Position numbers and translations under genes: made by a program. A model generated the notes under the pieces. That model searched no databases. It had not been told where the DNA came from and saw only the letters and a list, made by a program, of their open reading frames with translations. DNA of 64,000 nt from an uncultured Clostridia bacterium. Lineage in GTDB: Bacteria > Bacillota > Clostridia > Lachnospirales > Anaerotignaceae. The stretch is taken from NCBI GenBank assembly GCA_910587735.1, contig CAJUNT010000005.1:96892-160891 (forward strand), written 5' to 3'. Numbering within the stretch: position 1 is the stretch's first letter; each line of letters starts with the position of its first letter. Below, one piece after another: positions 1 to 9,524 of this stretch.

Positions 1-5
1 ACAGC

Positions 6-1238
6 GTGGAAGTAAGAGTGTATTCTGTGGGGCAAATCAATCGTTATATACGAAATTTGTTTGAAAATGATTTTGTATTAAATAGTTTTTGGGTGAAAGG
101 AGAAATATCGAATTTTAAAGCACATACTTCTGGACACTTCTATTTTACATTAAAAGATGCCTCTGCTTCTATACAATGTGTTATGTTTCGACAGGAAGCA
201 GAAATGCTTCCTTTTTTGCCGAAAAATGGTATGTTTGTAGCGGTTTGTGGTGCAGTTTCTGTATATGAAAAAACAGGGCAGTATCAAATATATACGAAAT
301 GGATAGAGCCAATAGGTATAGGAAATTTAGCACTTTCATTTGAACAGTTAAAAGAAAAATTAGCAACAGAAGGATTTTTTGACAAAGAATATAAAAGAGA
401 AATTTGTGAATATCCAAAATGTGTTGCTGTGATTACATCGCCTACGGGTGCAGCAGTAAGAGATGTCATAAAAATTATAAAAAGAAGAAATAAAAGTGTT
501 AAAATTGCTGTTGTTCCTGTATTGGTGCAAGGGGAATATGCCCCAGATTCTATTGTAAAAGGGATTAAACTAGCAAATGAATGGGCAAAAGCAGATACCA
601 TAATATTAGGGCGAGGCGGTGGCAGTATGGAAGATTTAGCAGCATTTAATGAAGAAAGTGTTGCAAAAGCGATATTTGCATCTGAAATACCCATTATATC
701 AGCCGTAGGGCATGAAACAGATTTTACTATTGCAGATTTTACAGCAGATTTGAGAGCTTCCACACCTTCCGCAGCAGCAGAAATTGCCGTAAAAAATACA
801 GAGCAGTTGTCAGAACGTTTGCACTATGCCATGGAGATGCTTCAAAATGCATTTGAAAATACCATAACACAATATAAAAAAAGGTTGGAAACAACAACAC
901 AACATAGTGTTTTAAAACAACCTTTAACATGGGTGCAGTATCAAAAAAATAATGTGGAACAAATGAAAAAAACAATACAAAAAGATATATTGTATTATTT
1001 GCAAAAAAAACAAATACAGTATCAATCATTGCGAAAACGTCTGTATTCTGCTTCCCCTTTTGCGGCACTGCAAAAAGGGTATGTATTGGCAAAAAATGAA
1101 AAAGGACAAACATTGACATTATTGCAAAATATACAAAAAGGGGATAATATTATACTTCATTTTCAAGATGGTATTGCAAAGGCAACAATAACAGAAAGGA
1201 GCATTTCTAAAAGTGGCAAAGAAAAAACTCACATTTGA
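6..1238 (+). CDS. xseA: Exodeoxyribonuclease VII large subunit
   Basis: This is the catalytic large subunit of exonuclease VII, which degrades single-stranded DNA from both ends in repair and recombination. The 410-residue protein has an N-terminal OB fold (about residues 1-100) and the conserved catalytic-domain blocks VITSPTGAAVRDV, GRGGGSMEDL and SAVGHETDFT. It starts with GTG at position 6, so the ribosome-binding site lies outside or at the edge of the window and a slightly earlier start cannot be excluded. It overlaps xseB by 26 bases, which implies translational coupling of the two subunits. Length is within the family's usual range. Confidence 0.95.
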   Translation: MEVRVYSVGQINRYIRNLFENDFVLNSFWVKGEISNFKAHTSGHFYFTLKDASASIQCVMFRQEAEMLPFLPKNGMFVAVCGAVSVYEKTGQYQIYTKWIEPIGIGNLALSFEQLKEKLATEGFFDKEYKREICEYPKCVAVITSPTGAAVRDVIKIIKRRNKSVKIAVVPVLVQGEYAPDSIVKGIKLANEWAKADTIILGRGGGSMEDLAAFNEESVAKAIFASEIPIISAVGHETDFTIADFTADLRASTPSAAAEIAVKNTEQLSERLHYAMEMLQNAFENTITQYKKRLETTTQHSVLKQPLTWVQYQKNNVEQMKKTIQKDILYYLQKKQIQYQSLRKRLYSASPFAALQKGYVLAKNEKGQTLTLLQNIQKGDNIILHFQDGIAKATITERSISKSGKEKTHI

Positions 1239-1455
1239 GCAAGCAATCACAAGATTAGAAGAAATTGTGGATATATTAGAAAGCGGAACACTTTCATTAG
1301 AAGAATCTGTTGCAGTATATAAAGAAGGTATGACATTGGCAGATTTTTGTGGACAAAAAATAACAACAGCAGAATCGGAAGTCGTATTATTGCAAAAAAA
1401 TATTTCTGGAGAAATAGAAGAAACACATTTTGAACCAGAGGAGATGGAACAGTAA
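1213..1455 (+). CDS. xseB: Exodeoxyribonuclease VII small subunit
   Basis: This 80-residue acidic helical protein is the small subunit that assembles in several copies on XseA. The family pattern is clear: FEQAITRLEEIVDILE, then SLEESVAVYKEGM. It starts with GTG inside the end of xseA and its stop codon overlaps the ispA start by one base (TAATG). The pair lies in the standard clostridial order before ispA. Confidence 0.95.
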   Translation: MAKKKLTFEQAITRLEEIVDILESGTLSLEESVAVYKEGMTLADFCGQKITTAESEVVLLQKNISGEIEETHFEPEEMEQ

Positions 1456-2339
1456 TGAATTGTAAACAAATATTGGAACAAAAAGCAAAACAAATAGATG
1501 AATATTTAGAACAGTATTTACCCTTAGAAAAAGAATATCCTTCTATTATATTTGAGGCAATGCGTTATAGTGTTTTTGCAGGAGGAAAAAGATTGCGCCC
1601 TGTATTATTATTTTCAGCGTGTGAGGCATTGGACGGAGATATAAAAAAAGCAATTCCTTTTGCTTGTGCAATAGAAATGATACACAGTTATTCTTTAATA
1701 CATGACGATTTACCTGCTATGGATAATGATGATTATAGAAGGGGTATGCTTACAAGTCATAAAAAATTTGGAGAAGCCATTGCGATATTAGCAGGAGATG
1801 GATTACTCCATCATGCTTTTGAAATTATGTCAGATGCTTGTGTAAAATATTGCTCTAATGAAACAGTAAAGGCAATGCAGGCAATAGCACATGGTGCAGG
1901 TGTTTTTGGTATGCTTTCTGGACAGGTAACAGATGTCATAAGCGAAGGAAAACAAATTGATGAAAAAACAATGTATTTTATACATAAAAATAAAACAGCA
2001 GCAATGTTACAGGGAGCATTAAAAGCAGGTACGTTATTGGCTGGCGGAACAGAACAACAAGTAAAAATGATGGAACAGGCTGGAGAAAAAATAGGTGTTG
2101 CTTTTCAAATTGCAGATGATATATTAGATGTCACAAGTACATTTCAAGAATTAGGAAAACCGGTGCATAGTGATGAGAAAAATGAAAAAAATACATTTGT
2201 AACAATGTATGGCATAGAGGCATCACAAAAAATGGTAGAAACGCTTTCAGAAGAAGCAATTACTATATTCCAGAAATTTGGGAAAAAAGCTGATTTTTTG
2301 ATAGAATTAACACAATATTTAATGAAACGAAAAAATTGA
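1455..2339 (+). CDS. ispA: Farnesyl/geranyl diphosphate synthase (polyprenyl synthetase)
   Basis: The enzyme condenses isopentenyl diphosphate with allylic diphosphates to make the C15 (or C20) precursor of undecaprenyl carrier lipid and quinones. Both Mg-binding aspartate motifs are present: DDLPAMDND starting at residue 84 and DDILD at 221-225, plus the GGKRLRP block near 43-49. Its 294 residues are normal for short-chain prenyl synthases. It is coupled to xseB by a one-base overlap and lies upstream of dxs, so two isoprenoid steps share this neighbourhood. Exact chain length cannot be read with certainty from the sequence. Confidence 0.93.
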   Translation: MNCKQILEQKAKQIDEYLEQYLPLEKEYPSIIFEAMRYSVFAGGKRLRPVLLFSACEALDGDIKKAIPFACAIEMIHSYSLIHDDLPAMDNDDYRRGMLTSHKKFGEAIAILAGDGLLHHAFEIMSDACVKYCSNETVKAMQAIAHGAGVFGMLSGQVTDVISEGKQIDEKTMYFIHKNKTAAMLQGALKAGTLLAGGTEQQVKMMEQAGEKIGVAFQIADDILDVTSTFQELGKPVHSDEKNEKNTFVTMYGIEASQKMVETLSEEAITIFQKFGKKADFLIELTQYLMKRKN

Positions 2340-2466
2340 AAAAATTATGTGAAATAAAATAAAGTTTTTTATTAAGATTGAAATATAAAAATTTGTTTTA
2401 TAGTTTTATAATTGTTATGAATTGCAAACAGAATAAGGCATACAATAAAAATTGGCAGGTGATACT

Positions 2467-2895
2467 ATGAATTTTAATGGAATATTACAAAATAAATCAA
2501 TTTGGGCAGCAATATTAGCTTGGGCGATTGCGCAGATAATCAAAACAATACTATCATTTGTCAAAAATGATAAATTGGATTTGTCCCGTTTTTATGGTTC
2601 AGGAGGTATGCCGAGTTCACATTCTGCATTAGTTATGGCACTAACATTTAGTTTAGGAAAATATTATGGTTTTGATTCTCCTTTTTTTGCTATCAGTATG
2701 GTGCTTGCACTGGTAGTCATGTATGATGCCGCAGGAGTCAGAAGGGCAGCAGGAAAGCAAGCGGCACTTTTAAATATTTTAATACACAGGCAAGGTATTA
2801 CCCCTCAGGAACAATTAAAGGAGCTGCTAGGACATACACCATTAGAAGTAATTGCAGGTGCAATATTAGGAATTGTTACAGGTTCACTATTTTAA
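2467..2895 (+). CDS. Divergent PAP2-family (DUF212) membrane protein
   Basis: A 142-residue membrane protein of the divergent PAP2/DUF212 family, related to acid phosphatases acting on lipid phosphates. Visible are an N-terminal hydrophobic segment, the conserved GGMPSSHSALVMAL block that contains the phosphatase-like Ser-His pair, and a hydrophobic C-terminal segment. An earlier TTG start (2452) is possible, but AGGTGAT at 2457-2463 sits correctly before the ATG at 2467. Genes of this family commonly lie next to ispA/dxs in clostridia, so a role in prenyl-phosphate recycling is reasonable, but this is inferred. Confidence 0.85.
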   Translation: MNFNGILQNKSIWAAILAWAIAQIIKTILSFVKNDKLDLSRFYGSGGMPSSHSALVMALTFSLGKYYGFDSPFFAISMVLALVVMYDAAGVRRAAGKQAALLNILIHRQGITPQEQLKELLGHTPLEVIAGAILGIVTGSLF

Positions 2896-2910
2896 TAATA
2901 GTTTTGCATA

Positions 2911-2942
2911 AAAAACTTTACATTTTATAAATGTAGTTTTAC
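2911..2942 (+). terminator. Weak hairpin after the DUF212 gene
   Basis: An A/T-rich inverted repeat (AAAACTTTACATTT against AAATGTAGTTTT, imperfect) follows the DUF212 stop codon. It has only a short U tract, so it may be a leaky terminator or just an A/T-rich palindrome between this gene and dxs. Confidence 0.3.
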
Positions 2943-2998
2943 CATTATATGAAGTAAATCATATTAACAAAATATTTGTCAAATAAGGGAGGGATATT

Positions 2999-4879
2999 GT
3001 GTTAAATGAAATTGATTTTCCAAAAGATATAAAAAATATGAACGAAAAAGCATTAAAACAACTAGCAAAAGAAATCAGATATTTTTTGATAAAAAGTGTT
3101 TCAAAAACAGGGGGACATTTAGCATCTAATTTGGGCGTTGTGGAGTTAACACTAGCATTGCATTATTGTTTTGATTTGCCTGATGATAAAATTATTTGGG
3201 ACGTAGGACATCAAGCATATATTCATAAAATATTGACAGGAAGAAAAAAACAATTTTGTAAATTACGTCAATTAAATGGTTTAAGTGGTTTTCCGAAACC
3301 TCACGAAAGTGAATATGATGTATTTGCAGCAGGACATAGTTCAACATCCATTTCAGCAGCATTGGGTATAGCAAAAGCAAGAGATTTAAAAGGTGGACAA
3401 AATCATGTCATTGCTGTAATAGGTGACGGTGCTATGTCGGGAGGGCTTGCCTATGAGGCATTAAACAATGCAGCAAAAGAGAATACCAATTTAATTGTAA
3501 TATTAAATGATAATGAAATGTCTATATCAAATAATGTAGGTGCAATGTCACGCTATTTAACTCATTTAAGAACGGATTCCGCATATATTCAAGCAAAAGA
3601 GAGTTTTCAAAATTTTTCGAAAAAAATACCAGTTGTAGGAAATATGGCAAATTTTTTATTTGATAAAATGCGTTTAAGTGCAAAATTTTTTTTGCTTCCA
3701 GGTATGATTTTTGAAGAAATGGGATTTCATTATATTGGACCAATTAATGGACATAATTTGTCAGAATTAAATGAAGTGTTTCAAAATGTAAAACAAATGA
3801 GGGGTCCTTTACTCATTCATGTCAAAACAAAAAAGGGAAAGGGTTATCGCTATGCAGAGCAGCAGCCTAGTAAATATCATGGTGTGAGTAAATTTGATAT
3901 GAAAACAGGTGAGCTAATTGGTGTAACAGATAAACAAGATTATTCTGCTGTATTTGGAAAAAAATTGACAGAATTAGCTGAAAAAAATACAAATATATTG
4001 GCATTAACGGCAGCTATGGCATCAGGTACAGGACTTTTGGATTTTCAAAAAAAATTTCCAAAAAGATTTTTTGATGTTGCCATTGCAGAACAGCATGGTG
4101 TAACATTTTCTGCTGGATTGGCTTGTCAAGGAATGATACCCGTTTTTGCTGTATATTCTACATTTTTACAAAGAGCATATGACCAAATTGTGCATGATGT
4201 TTGTATGCAGAAATTACATGTCATATTTGCCATAGATAGAGCAGGTATTGTAGGTGCAGACGGTGAAACACATCAAGGTGTATTTGATATTGCTTATTTA
4301 AGTCATATTCCTAATATGACATTGCTTTCTCCTAAAAATAAATGGGAATTGCAGAATATGCTTGATTTTGCTATACAATATCCCCATACCATAGCAATAC
4401 GCTACCCAAGAGGAACAGCATCAGAGCAATTTGAAAAGTATAGACAACAAATTGTATATGGAAAAAGTGAAGTTATACAATATGGCGAGAAAGTGGCACT
4501 ATTGGCAGAAGGTCATATGATTGCTTTTGCTATGGAGGCAGCAGAAAAATTAAAACAGCAAAATATTAATGCATTTGTAGTAAATATGCGTTTTTTGAAA
4601 CCATTAGATGAGGAAATATTAAAAAAGACAGCAAATTGCTGTGAATATATTGTCACAATAGAAGATGGTATAAAACAGGGTGGATTTGGCTCTAAAGTAT
4701 TGGAGTATTACAGCGAAAATAATATATATGGTGTAAAAGTAATTTGTTTAGGATTTCCAGATAAATATATTGAACAGGGTACACCTCAGGAATTGTACAA
4801 GCTGTATGGTTTAGATGGTGATGGCATTTATCAAAATATAATAAAAATAATGAGCTTGAAAGGAAAAAAGGAATCATAA
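2999..4879 (+). CDS. dxs: 1-deoxy-D-xylulose-5-phosphate synthase
   Basis: This thiamine-diphosphate enzyme condenses pyruvate and glyceraldehyde 3-phosphate, the first step of the methylerythritol phosphate pathway that supplies IspA. The 626-residue length is typical. The N-terminal half has DVGHQAYIHKILTGR and the diphosphate-binding GDGAMSGG at 142-149. The transketolase-type pyrimidine-binding domain has the AIAEQHGVTFSAGLA block with the catalytic glutamate, and a transketolase C domain follows. The GTG start is supported by GGGAGGG at 2987-2993. The next gene, tlyA, begins one base after the stop. Confidence 0.96.
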   Translation: MLNEIDFPKDIKNMNEKALKQLAKEIRYFLIKSVSKTGGHLASNLGVVELTLALHYCFDLPDDKIIWDVGHQAYIHKILTGRKKQFCKLRQLNGLSGFPKPHESEYDVFAAGHSSTSISAALGIAKARDLKGGQNHVIAVIGDGAMSGGLAYEALNNAAKENTNLIVILNDNEMSISNNVGAMSRYLTHLRTDSAYIQAKESFQNFSKKIPVVGNMANFLFDKMRLSAKFFLLPGMIFEEMGFHYIGPINGHNLSELNEVFQNVKQMRGPLLIHVKTKKGKGYRYAEQQPSKYHGVSKFDMKTGELIGVTDKQDYSAVFGKKLTELAEKNTNILALTAAMASGTGLLDFQKKFPKRFFDVAIAEQHGVTFSAGLACQGMIPVFAVYSTFLQRAYDQIVHDVCMQKLHVIFAIDRAGIVGADGETHQGVFDIAYLSHIPNMTLLSPKNKWELQNMLDFAIQYPHTIAIRYPRGTASEQFEKYRQQIVYGKSEVIQYGEKVALLAEGHMIAFAMEAAEKLKQQNINAFVVNMRFLKPLDEEILKKTANCCEYIVTIEDGIKQGGFGSKVLEYYSENNIYGVKVICLGFPDKYIEQGTPQELYKLYGLDGDGIYQNIIKIMSLKGKKES

Positions 4880-4880
4880 T

Positions 4881-5708
4881 ATGATTGAAAAAGAAAGATT
4901 GGATATATTACTAGTCAAAAAAAATATAGCGAAATCCAGAGAATTAGCAAAAGCATATATTATGGCTGGTAGTGTATATGTAGATGGTGTAAAAGAGGAA
5001 AAGGCAGGCACAAAAGTAGCTGTAACAGCAGATATTGTTTTAAAGCAAAAACAAATGAAATATGTAAGTCGTGGAGGATATAAATTAGAAAAGGCAATAA
5101 CAGAATTTCAAATTGATTTAAAAGATTGTATTTGTATGGATATTGGTGCATCTACGGGAGGATTTACAGATTGTATGCTTCAAAACGGTGCAAAAAAAGT
5201 ATATGCTATTGATGTAGGATATGGACAATTTGATTGGAAATTGAGAAATGATAGCCGTGTGGTTTGTATGGAAAAAACAAATGTACGTTATATTACAAAT
5301 GATGATGTTGCAGAGCAGTCAGATTTTGCATCAATAGATGTTTCATTTATTTCATTAACTAAAGTACTTCCAGCAGTTTTTGCTGTATTGAAACAAAAAG
5401 CAAAATTAGTTTGTCTGATAAAACCACAGTTTGAGGCAGGCAGAGAAAAAGTAGCAAAAAAAGGTGTTGTGAAAGATAAAAATGTTCACAAAGAAGTAAT
5501 ATTGAAAATAATAGATTATGTTTTAGAACAAAATATTGCGGTACACAATATTAGTTATTCTCCTATAAAAGGTCCAGAAGGTAATATTGAATATTTAATA
5601 TATTTACAAAAAAATGTAGAAGGTATTACAAAAGAAGAAGCATATATTATGGCGGAAAATGTTGTAAATATTTCCCATAATGCATTAGATTCTATTAATA
5701 TCATATAA
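4881..5708 (+). CDS. tlyA: TlyA-family rRNA 2'-O-methyltransferase
   Basis: A 275-residue RNA methyltransferase of the TlyA/hemolysin A family, which methylates ribosomal RNA with S-adenosylmethionine. An S4 RNA-binding domain covers about residues 5-60 and is followed by an FtsJ-like Rossmann fold with the SAM motif DIGASTGG at 87-94 and the IDVSFISL block. The 'hemolysin' name in older annotation is historical. It lies one base downstream of dxs and before nadK, the usual clostridial arrangement. Confidence 0.93.
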   Translation: MIEKERLDILLVKKNIAKSRELAKAYIMAGSVYVDGVKEEKAGTKVAVTADIVLKQKQMKYVSRGGYKLEKAITEFQIDLKDCICMDIGASTGGFTDCMLQNGAKKVYAIDVGYGQFDWKLRNDSRVVCMEKTNVRYITNDDVAEQSDFASIDVSFISLTKVLPAVFAVLKQKAKLVCLIKPQFEAGREKVAKKGVVKDKNVHKEVILKIIDYVLEQNIAVHNISYSPIKGPEGNIEYLIYLQKNVEGITKEEAYIMAENVVNISHNALDSINII

Positions 5709-5763
5709 AAATTCATTTTATATATATGACAGAATAAAATGTGACAGCTAAGGAGGAAAAAAC

Positions 5764-6615
5764 ATGAAAAAAGTTGGCATACTGCCTAATATAGAAAAAG
5801 ACAAAGATTTTACTATAACAAAGAGATTAATAAAGTATTTGCTCCATAAAAATTGTGAACCAATGCTTACTAGTCAAACAGCAACATTATCTCATTTAGA
5901 ATTATATTCCCAAGAGGAAGAAGAAATTTATAAAAGTGCTGATTTTTTAATTTCACTAGGAGGAGATGGCACACTTTTAGGTGTGGGACGACGCAGTGCA
6001 AAATACAGCAAGCCAATATTAGGCATAAATTTGGGAAATTTAGGATTTTTGACAGCAGAGGAAAAAGATGTTGCAGAATCTGCAATAGATAAAGTATTAC
6101 AGGGACAGTATACTATAGAAAAAAGAATGATGTTGGAGGCGACTGTTTTTGCAGAACCTAAAAGAATAGAAGGGCTTTTAGCATTAAATGATGTTTGTAT
6201 TACAAGAGGGTTTTCTTCTAAAATATTAGAATTTAATATATTTGTTAATATGGAATATGTGGATACATTACGTGCAGATGGTGTAATTATATGTACTCCA
6301 ACAGGCTCTACTGCTTACAATCTTTCAGCAGGAGGTCCAATATTAAAAACGGATGCAGAAATTATTGCCATTACACCTATTTGCCCTCATACATTAACAA
6401 GTCGTCCGATTATTATATCGGCAAATGATAAAATTACAGTAGAGATATGCAACAGGGGAAAAGAAGATTTTATTATTAGTACAGATGGTCAGCGTTCTAT
6501 GTCTTTAAAAAGAAGAAATGTAGTACAAGTGAAAAAATCCCAATATTTTACAACAATTATGAAAACAAATCCAGTTAGTTTTTATGATGTATTACGTGAA
6601 AAGTTAGGAAGATAA
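5764..6615 (+). CDS. nadK: NAD kinase
   Basis: Phosphorylates NAD to NADP. The diagnostic GGDGT motif is at residues 66-70, followed by GINLGNLGFLT and the NAD-binding PTGSTAYNLSAGGP block. The length of 283 residues is normal for the family. The ATG at 5764 is preceded by AAGGAGGA. The gene is eight bases plus a short leader upstream of argR, in the conserved tlyA-nadK-argR-recN order. Confidence 0.96.
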   Translation: MKKVGILPNIEKDKDFTITKRLIKYLLHKNCEPMLTSQTATLSHLELYSQEEEEIYKSADFLISLGGDGTLLGVGRRSAKYSKPILGINLGNLGFLTAEEKDVAESAIDKVLQGQYTIEKRMMLEATVFAEPKRIEGLLALNDVCITRGFSSKILEFNIFVNMEYVDTLRADGVIICTPTGSTAYNLSAGGPILKTDAEIIAITPICPHTLTSRPIIISANDKITVEICNRGKEDFIISTDGQRSMSLKRRNVVQVKKSQYFTTIMKTNPVSFYDVLREKLGR

Positions 6616-6632
6616 AGGGAGGATTGCAAATT

Positions 6633-7085
6633 ATGAAAGTTGCAAGACATACAAAAATTTTAGAATTGATAGATAACTATGACATTGAAACACAAGAAGA
6701 ATTGGCAAAAAGATTACAAGAGGCTGGCTTTACAGTAACACAGGCAACAGTATCAAGAGATATTAGAGAAATGCGTTTGACAAAAATTGCAACAACAAAA
6801 GGAAAACAAAAATATTCTGCAATATCTGGAACAGATTCTGAAATTGCGGAGAGATTGATACGTGTATTTAAAGAAGCAGTAATCAAAATGGACTATGCGC
6901 AAAATATGATAGTAATTAAAACATTAGAAGGTATGGGCATGGCTGTTGGTGTTGCATTGGATAGTATGCAAGAAAACGAAATATTGGGAACAATAGCAGG
7001 GGACGATACTGTATTTTGTGCAGTAAAAACACAGCAACACGCAGCAGCGATTGTAGAAAAATTATATAGAATTATACATACTTGA
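6633..7085 (+). CDS. argR: Arginine repressor
   Basis: Hexameric, arginine-responsive transcription regulator of arginine metabolism. The N-terminal winged helix has QEELAKRLQEAGF and TQATVSRDIREM, the standard ArgR DNA-recognition region. The C-terminal oligomerization domain carries GTIAGDDTVF with the aspartates that bind arginine. A TTG at 6624 would add three residues, but GGGAGG at 6617-6622 is well placed for the ATG at 6633, giving 150 residues. No arginine biosynthesis genes are nearby; the position is positional conservation rather than an operon with its targets. Confidence 0.94.
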   Translation: MKVARHTKILELIDNYDIETQEELAKRLQEAGFTVTQATVSRDIREMRLTKIATTKGKQKYSAISGTDSEIAERLIRVFKEAVIKMDYAQNMIVIKTLEGMGMAVGVALDSMQENEILGTIAGDDTVFCAVKTQQHAAAIVEKLYRIIHT

Positions 7086-7148
7086 AAATAAATAGAAAAA
7101 CTGCGTTTGCAAATAAAAATATTGAATATCAAGTAAATTACAATAGTG

Positions 7149-7180
7149 GGGAAACTTTTTTCGCTTGTGAAAAGTTTCCC
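7149..7180. terminator. Perfect 11-bp hairpin between argR and recN
   Basis: GGGAAACTTTT pairs perfectly with AAAAGTTTCCC across a 10-base loop. A short string resembling the start of the long intergenic repeats seen at 23635 and 27491 (CTGCGTTTGCAAATAAAA) lies just upstream at 7101. No U tract follows directly, so it may be a relic of that repeat family rather than a strong terminator. Confidence 0.45.
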
Positions 7181-7249
7181 TAGACTACAAATAATATGAT
7201 ATTTTTTTAATTTTTAAAGAAACAAAAAAACAATAGGAGAAGAAATACA

Positions 7250-8953
7250 ATGTTAGAACATTTGCATATTAAAAATGTCGCTCTTATTACAGAAAGTGAA
7301 ATTGATTTTGAAAAGGGATTAAATATTATTTCAGGAGAAACAGGTGCAGGAAAATCAATGCTGATTGATTCTCTTACTTTTGCATTAGGAGAAAGAACAA
7401 GTAGCAATTTTTTGAGAAAAGGAGAAAAAACGGCTGTTGTAGAAGCTGTTTTTAGTGTAGAAGATAAAGCGGTATTTGAAAAACTAAAACAAAATGGCAT
7501 TACAGTAGAAGATGATGACAATACGATACTTTTAACCAGAACAATGAATCAATCTGGTAAAACAGTTTGTCGTATCAATGGTTGTGTAGTAACAGCAGGC
7601 ATGATGAGAGAATGTGCAGAGGGGCTTATGGATATTCATGGACAGCACAATCATCAATCTTTATTAAATACTGCAAAGCATATACAGATACTTGACCGTT
7701 TTTGTGGCAAAGAATTAGAACAGGAAAAAGAAATTTTTGATATACAATATAAAAATTTAAAAGAAATTGAAAAAAATTTGACAGGTATATTACAAGATGA
7801 ACAGCAAAGAGCAAAAAAAATTGATTTTTTACAATTTCAAATAGATGAAATTGGTAATGCTAAATTGCGCATAGGAGAAGAAGAAGAATTATTGGAAAGA
7901 AAAAATATACTTGCCAATGCAGAGAAAATTAAAAATTTAACAGAAAATAGTTTACTTTTGTTATATCATGGTACAGATATGGAACATTCTGCGATAGACC
8001 AACTTTCTAAGGCATTGCAGTATATAGGGGATTTAACAGAATATGATGATACAGCAAATAATATTTATGAAGTATTAAATTCTGTATATGCACAAATGGA
8101 CGATGCTATAAGGGATTTAAAGCATTACGATGATAATATATTACAACAGCCAGAAGAATTGGAAGAAATAGAACAAAGAATACAGTTAATATATCATTTA
8201 AAAAAGAAATATGGAAATAGTATAGAAGAAATGCTTCATTTTTATGAATCAGCAGTAAAAGAATTGGAATATTTATATAATAGTGAACAGATGACACAAG
8301 AATTAACGAAAAAAAAAGAAAAATTAGAAAAAGAATTATTACAGCAAGCAGAAAAAATGAGCAATATTAGAAAAAACAAAGCGCAACAAATACAAAAAGA
8401 AATTGAAAAGCAATTACAGGATTTAGAAATGAAACATGGACGTTTTGCTATTTTTATAGAAGACAAAAAGGAAATATCATATAATGGAAAAGATAAAGTT
8501 GAATTTTTAATCTCTGCAAATGCAGGAGAAGAATTAAAACCACTTTCCAAAATTGCCTCAGGTGGTGAAATGTCAAGAGTAATGCTTGCATTAAAAACAG
8601 TATTAGCAAAAGCAGATAATATAGAACTTTTTATATTTGATGAAATTGATACAGGCGTTAGCGGTAGAACAGCGCAAAAAGTAGCAGAAAAAATGACCTT
8701 TATTGCGAAAACACATCAAATCATTTGTATTACTCATTTACCTCAAATTGCAGCTATGGCAGATAATCATTTTTTAATTGAAAAAAATACAGAACAGCAA
8801 AAAACAGTTACAACAATTACAGCATTAGATGATAAACATTCTGTTTATGAAATTGCAAGGCTGATAGGAGGCGCAAAAATGACAGAAGCAACATGGACAG
8901 CCGCAAGGGAATTAAAAGAGCAAGCAAATGTATATAAATATACCCCTGTCTAA
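7250..8953 (+). CDS. recN: DNA repair protein RecN
   Basis: SMC-like ATPase used in double-strand-break repair. The Walker A motif GETGAGKS is at residues 29-36, a long glutamate/lysine-rich coiled coil occupies the middle, and the C-terminal head has the ABC signature KIASGGEMSRVMLA and Walker B LFIFDEIDTGVSG. At 567 residues it is the family's usual size. The start is supported by TAGGAGAAG upstream of ATG 7250. Its TAA stop lies in the loop of a perfect 12-bp hairpin. The genes usually found next in spore-formers (spoIVB, spo0A) are absent. Confidence 0.96.
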   Translation: MLEHLHIKNVALITESEIDFEKGLNIISGETGAGKSMLIDSLTFALGERTSSNFLRKGEKTAVVEAVFSVEDKAVFEKLKQNGITVEDDDNTILLTRTMNQSGKTVCRINGCVVTAGMMRECAEGLMDIHGQHNHQSLLNTAKHIQILDRFCGKELEQEKEIFDIQYKNLKEIEKNLTGILQDEQQRAKKIDFLQFQIDEIGNAKLRIGEEEELLERKNILANAEKIKNLTENSLLLLYHGTDMEHSAIDQLSKALQYIGDLTEYDDTANNIYEVLNSVYAQMDDAIRDLKHYDDNILQQPEELEEIEQRIQLIYHLKKKYGNSIEEMLHFYESAVKELEYLYNSEQMTQELTKKKEKLEKELLQQAEKMSNIRKNKAQQIQKEIEKQLQDLEMKHGRFAIFIEDKKEISYNGKDKVEFLISANAGEELKPLSKIASGGEMSRVMLALKTVLAKADNIELFIFDEIDTGVSGRTAQKVAEKMTFIAKTHQIICITHLPQIAAMADNHFLIEKNTEQQKTVTTITALDDKHSVYEIARLIGGAKMTEATWTAARELKEQANVYKYTPV

Positions 8954-8970
8954 TAATAAGACAGGGGTAT
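8940..8970. terminator. Bidirectional terminator-like hairpin between convergent genes
   Basis: ATACCCCTGTCT pairs perfectly with AGACAGGGGTAT across a seven-base loop that contains the recN stop codon. It lies between recN and the convergent XRE regulator gene, so it could serve both. The U tracts on either side are weak. Confidence 0.6.
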
Positions 8971-8998
8971 ATTTATAATATAGAAAATTTAAGTCAAA

Positions 8999-9475
8999 TT
9001 ATTCATTTGATTCATTTTTTGACTGTTCACCTACTTCATATTGTGCAGTAGGTTCAGCAGCGTGTAAAGCTTTCTGCTCATTTTGTCCTGGTATAGCATA
9101 AATGGTTGCTTCTTGTTTTTTATTTTCTGGTTTCATATTTTCTTCTTCTGGACGAGCAACCAACCACTCCATAAAAAATAAAAGTTCATTTATTTTTTTA
9201 GGAGATAATTTAGCATAATAACGACGTACTTCATTAAATTCATTGGAATTATCTTCTCTAATATAAGGATAACGAATGTCATTTACCCCCAGTAAATAAT
9301 CCATTGAAACATTAAATATAGCCGCAATTTTTTTTAAATCTTCAATAGAAGGGTTATTCCTTCCAGACTCATAATTTGCTATGGCTGTATAACCATAATT
9401 AAGCATTTGACCCAGACAAACCTGTGTCATTTTTTTTTCTTTTCTTAACATTTTTAATCGGTCTTTAAATAGCAT
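8999..9475 (-). CDS. XRE-family transcriptional regulator with acidic tail
   Basis: A 158-residue protein with a Cro/CI-type helix-turn-helix in the first 65 residues (RLKMLRKEKKMTQ, YTAIANYESGRNNPS, AAIFNVSMDYLLG). The C-terminal half is a helical region with an ELLFFMEWL stretch and a polar, probably disordered tail. A GTG nine bases earlier (9484) overlaps the ribosome-binding site AGAGGTG, so the ATG at 9475 is chosen. A palindrome in its promoter region suggests autoregulation. Its regulon cannot be read from the window. Confidence 0.85.
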   Translation of the reverse strand: MLFKDRLKMLRKEKKMTQVCLGQMLNYGYTAIANYESGRNNPSIEDLKKIAAIFNVSMDYLLGVNDIRYPYIREDNSNEFNEVRRYYAKLSPKKINELLFFMEWLVARPEEENMKPENKKQEATIYAIPGQNEQKALHAAEPTAQYEVGEQSKNESNE

Positions 9476-9510
9476 AAAATTCACCTCTCAGTATTCTTTT
9501 GCATAATATA

Positions 9511-9524
9511 GTAATGTGCATTAC
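9511..9524. promoter_or_regulatory. Candidate operator of the XRE regulator
   Basis: A dyad with perfect arms GTAATG and CATTAC separated by two bases lies about 40 bases upstream of the regulator's start. On the minus strand it falls between a TTGTTG and a TATTAT that could be its -35 and -10 boxes with a short 15-base spacer. This placement fits repression by the regulator's own product, which is inferred. Confidence 0.4.
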
